Positions 60,058 to 64,000 of a stretch of 64,000 nucleotides of DNA are shown here, one piece after another; within the stretch, counting starts at the first letter, position 1; every line of letters begins with the position of its first letter. The notes beneath the pieces were generated by a model. The model worked only from the letters and a program-made list of their open reading frames with translations, was not told the origin of the DNA and did not search any database. Made by a program: the position numbers and the translations under genes. The DNA is from Bagarius yarrelli (Eukaryota; Chordata; Actinopteri; Siluriformes; Sisoridae), in the NCBI GenBank assembly GCA_005784505.1, contig VCAZ01000149.1, forward strand, positions 611,501-675,500, written 5' to 3'.

Positions 60058-60802
60058 ACTATACAGCTCCGCGAGTCATCCGGTTGCAGCTCGCTGGGTT
60101 TCTCAGGAGTTTTATTTTAAAGGTTTTACTAGCTGATGTGCGTTTTAAACGATTTAATTAGATATTTAAGAAAATACAACATTAGCTATCGTCTCAGTAA
60201 TCTGTTGTCTTTTGTACCGGAGTAATTTTTTGGGTTAGCATTAGCTTAATAATTTACTAAGGTAACCAGTTAGCCAGAGCGTATTTAAGCTCGCCCGCTT
60301 CCTTTTAAATTGCTGAAGAAGATTTAATCTCCCGTAAGTGTTCTATAATGTAAATTATCCGTGAATAATTTTTGTATTTAAATGCTTTTGCTTTGCTCGC
60401 TGCTACTGTAGCTGTGGCAAATCCCTTTGTGTTCAGCATTCGGTTTACTATGGCGAGTGTAAAAGCCGTTAATTCGTGCTATATGTCGTGACCCTGTGCA
60501 AGCTACATCGGTTGAGTTCAGATACGCGTTAATTTTAGCGCATGTCTAATAAAACTGGATAAGTTACTGTATACGAGGCACTGGTTAGTAAGTTAACTAA
60601 CTCATTTAGGATTGGGGGGGGGTAAATTTTACAGCTCATTCACAGGATCACTGCACATTGTCTAAATCCACAGAGGCCTCTTACTGATGTCAAAGCTGGC
60701 ATGGGCAGTGGAATCTGTCTGTGTGCCATTATGTTAAACGGAATTGTCTGGTTTTGTTTTAAAATGAGTAAACTGGTTTTTAACTATTCCTCTGTTTAGG
60801 TT

Positions 60803-64000
<3,198 letters not shown>

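Overview
The window is vertebrate nuclear DNA, almost certainly from a teleost fish. Its genes are split into many short exons with GT-AG splice sites. Introns and spacers are AT-rich and carry fish-type Tc1-like transposons, an L1-like LINE end, an RTE-type reverse-transcriptase relic, several tRNA-derived SINEs and long microsatellites. One gene (arid6-like) is of a kind I associate with fish. Repeat families resemble those of catfish and other otophysans, but that is an inference from memory.

Layout: 1-2735 is a Tc1-like transposon end sitting in an L1-like LINE 3' end. 2736-7281 is intergenic with two SINEs and an orphan promoter-like block with three CCAAT boxes near 5976-6053. 7282-9357 (-) is stard4 (5 coding exons, 211 aa), a START-domain sterol carrier. 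10235-10885 is an RT relic. 11753-14450 (-) is dtwd2 (6 exons, 278 aa), a tRNA-modifying enzyme. Head-to-head with it is bdp1 at 15420-24861 (+): 25 coding exons whose phases join to 4,923 nt (1,640 aa), the B'' subunit of TFIIIB. A stray copy of one bdp1 exon lies just downstream at 25021-25174. 25.2-40.6 kb has no gene I can see, only repeats. 40673-44034 (-) is an ARID5-related gene, probably arid6 (5 exons, 553 aa). 44-48 kb is AT-rich spacer.

From about 48.1 kb the window enters a tandem duplication with a period near 9.9 kb carrying aurora kinase A. Copy 1 (53258-57477) has every expected exon, but a 7-base deletion in its sixth coding exon removes the Ala-Asp of the A-DFG motif and shifts the frame. 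Copy 2 starts at 60803 and runs off the right edge with its first two coding exons open. Both copies keep a promoter with two CCAAT boxes 32 bp apart and a TTTGAA (CHR-like) element. The copies differ by large indels and by separate Tc1-like insertions. Copy 2's second intron also holds a GT repeat of about 600 bp.

Functionally these are housekeeping genes: sterol transport, tRNA modification, Pol III initiation and mitosis, plus a putative transcriptional regulator. dtwd2 (tRNA modification) and bdp1 (tRNA gene transcription) share a roughly 1 kb head-to-head intergenic region with a repeated 14-bp CCGGAA-containing element. I see no prokaryotic operons, CRISPR array or new defence-type system. 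The most noteworthy signals are the aurka duplication with its active-site deletion, the coding minisatellite in bdp1 and the non-canonical bdp1 splice sites.
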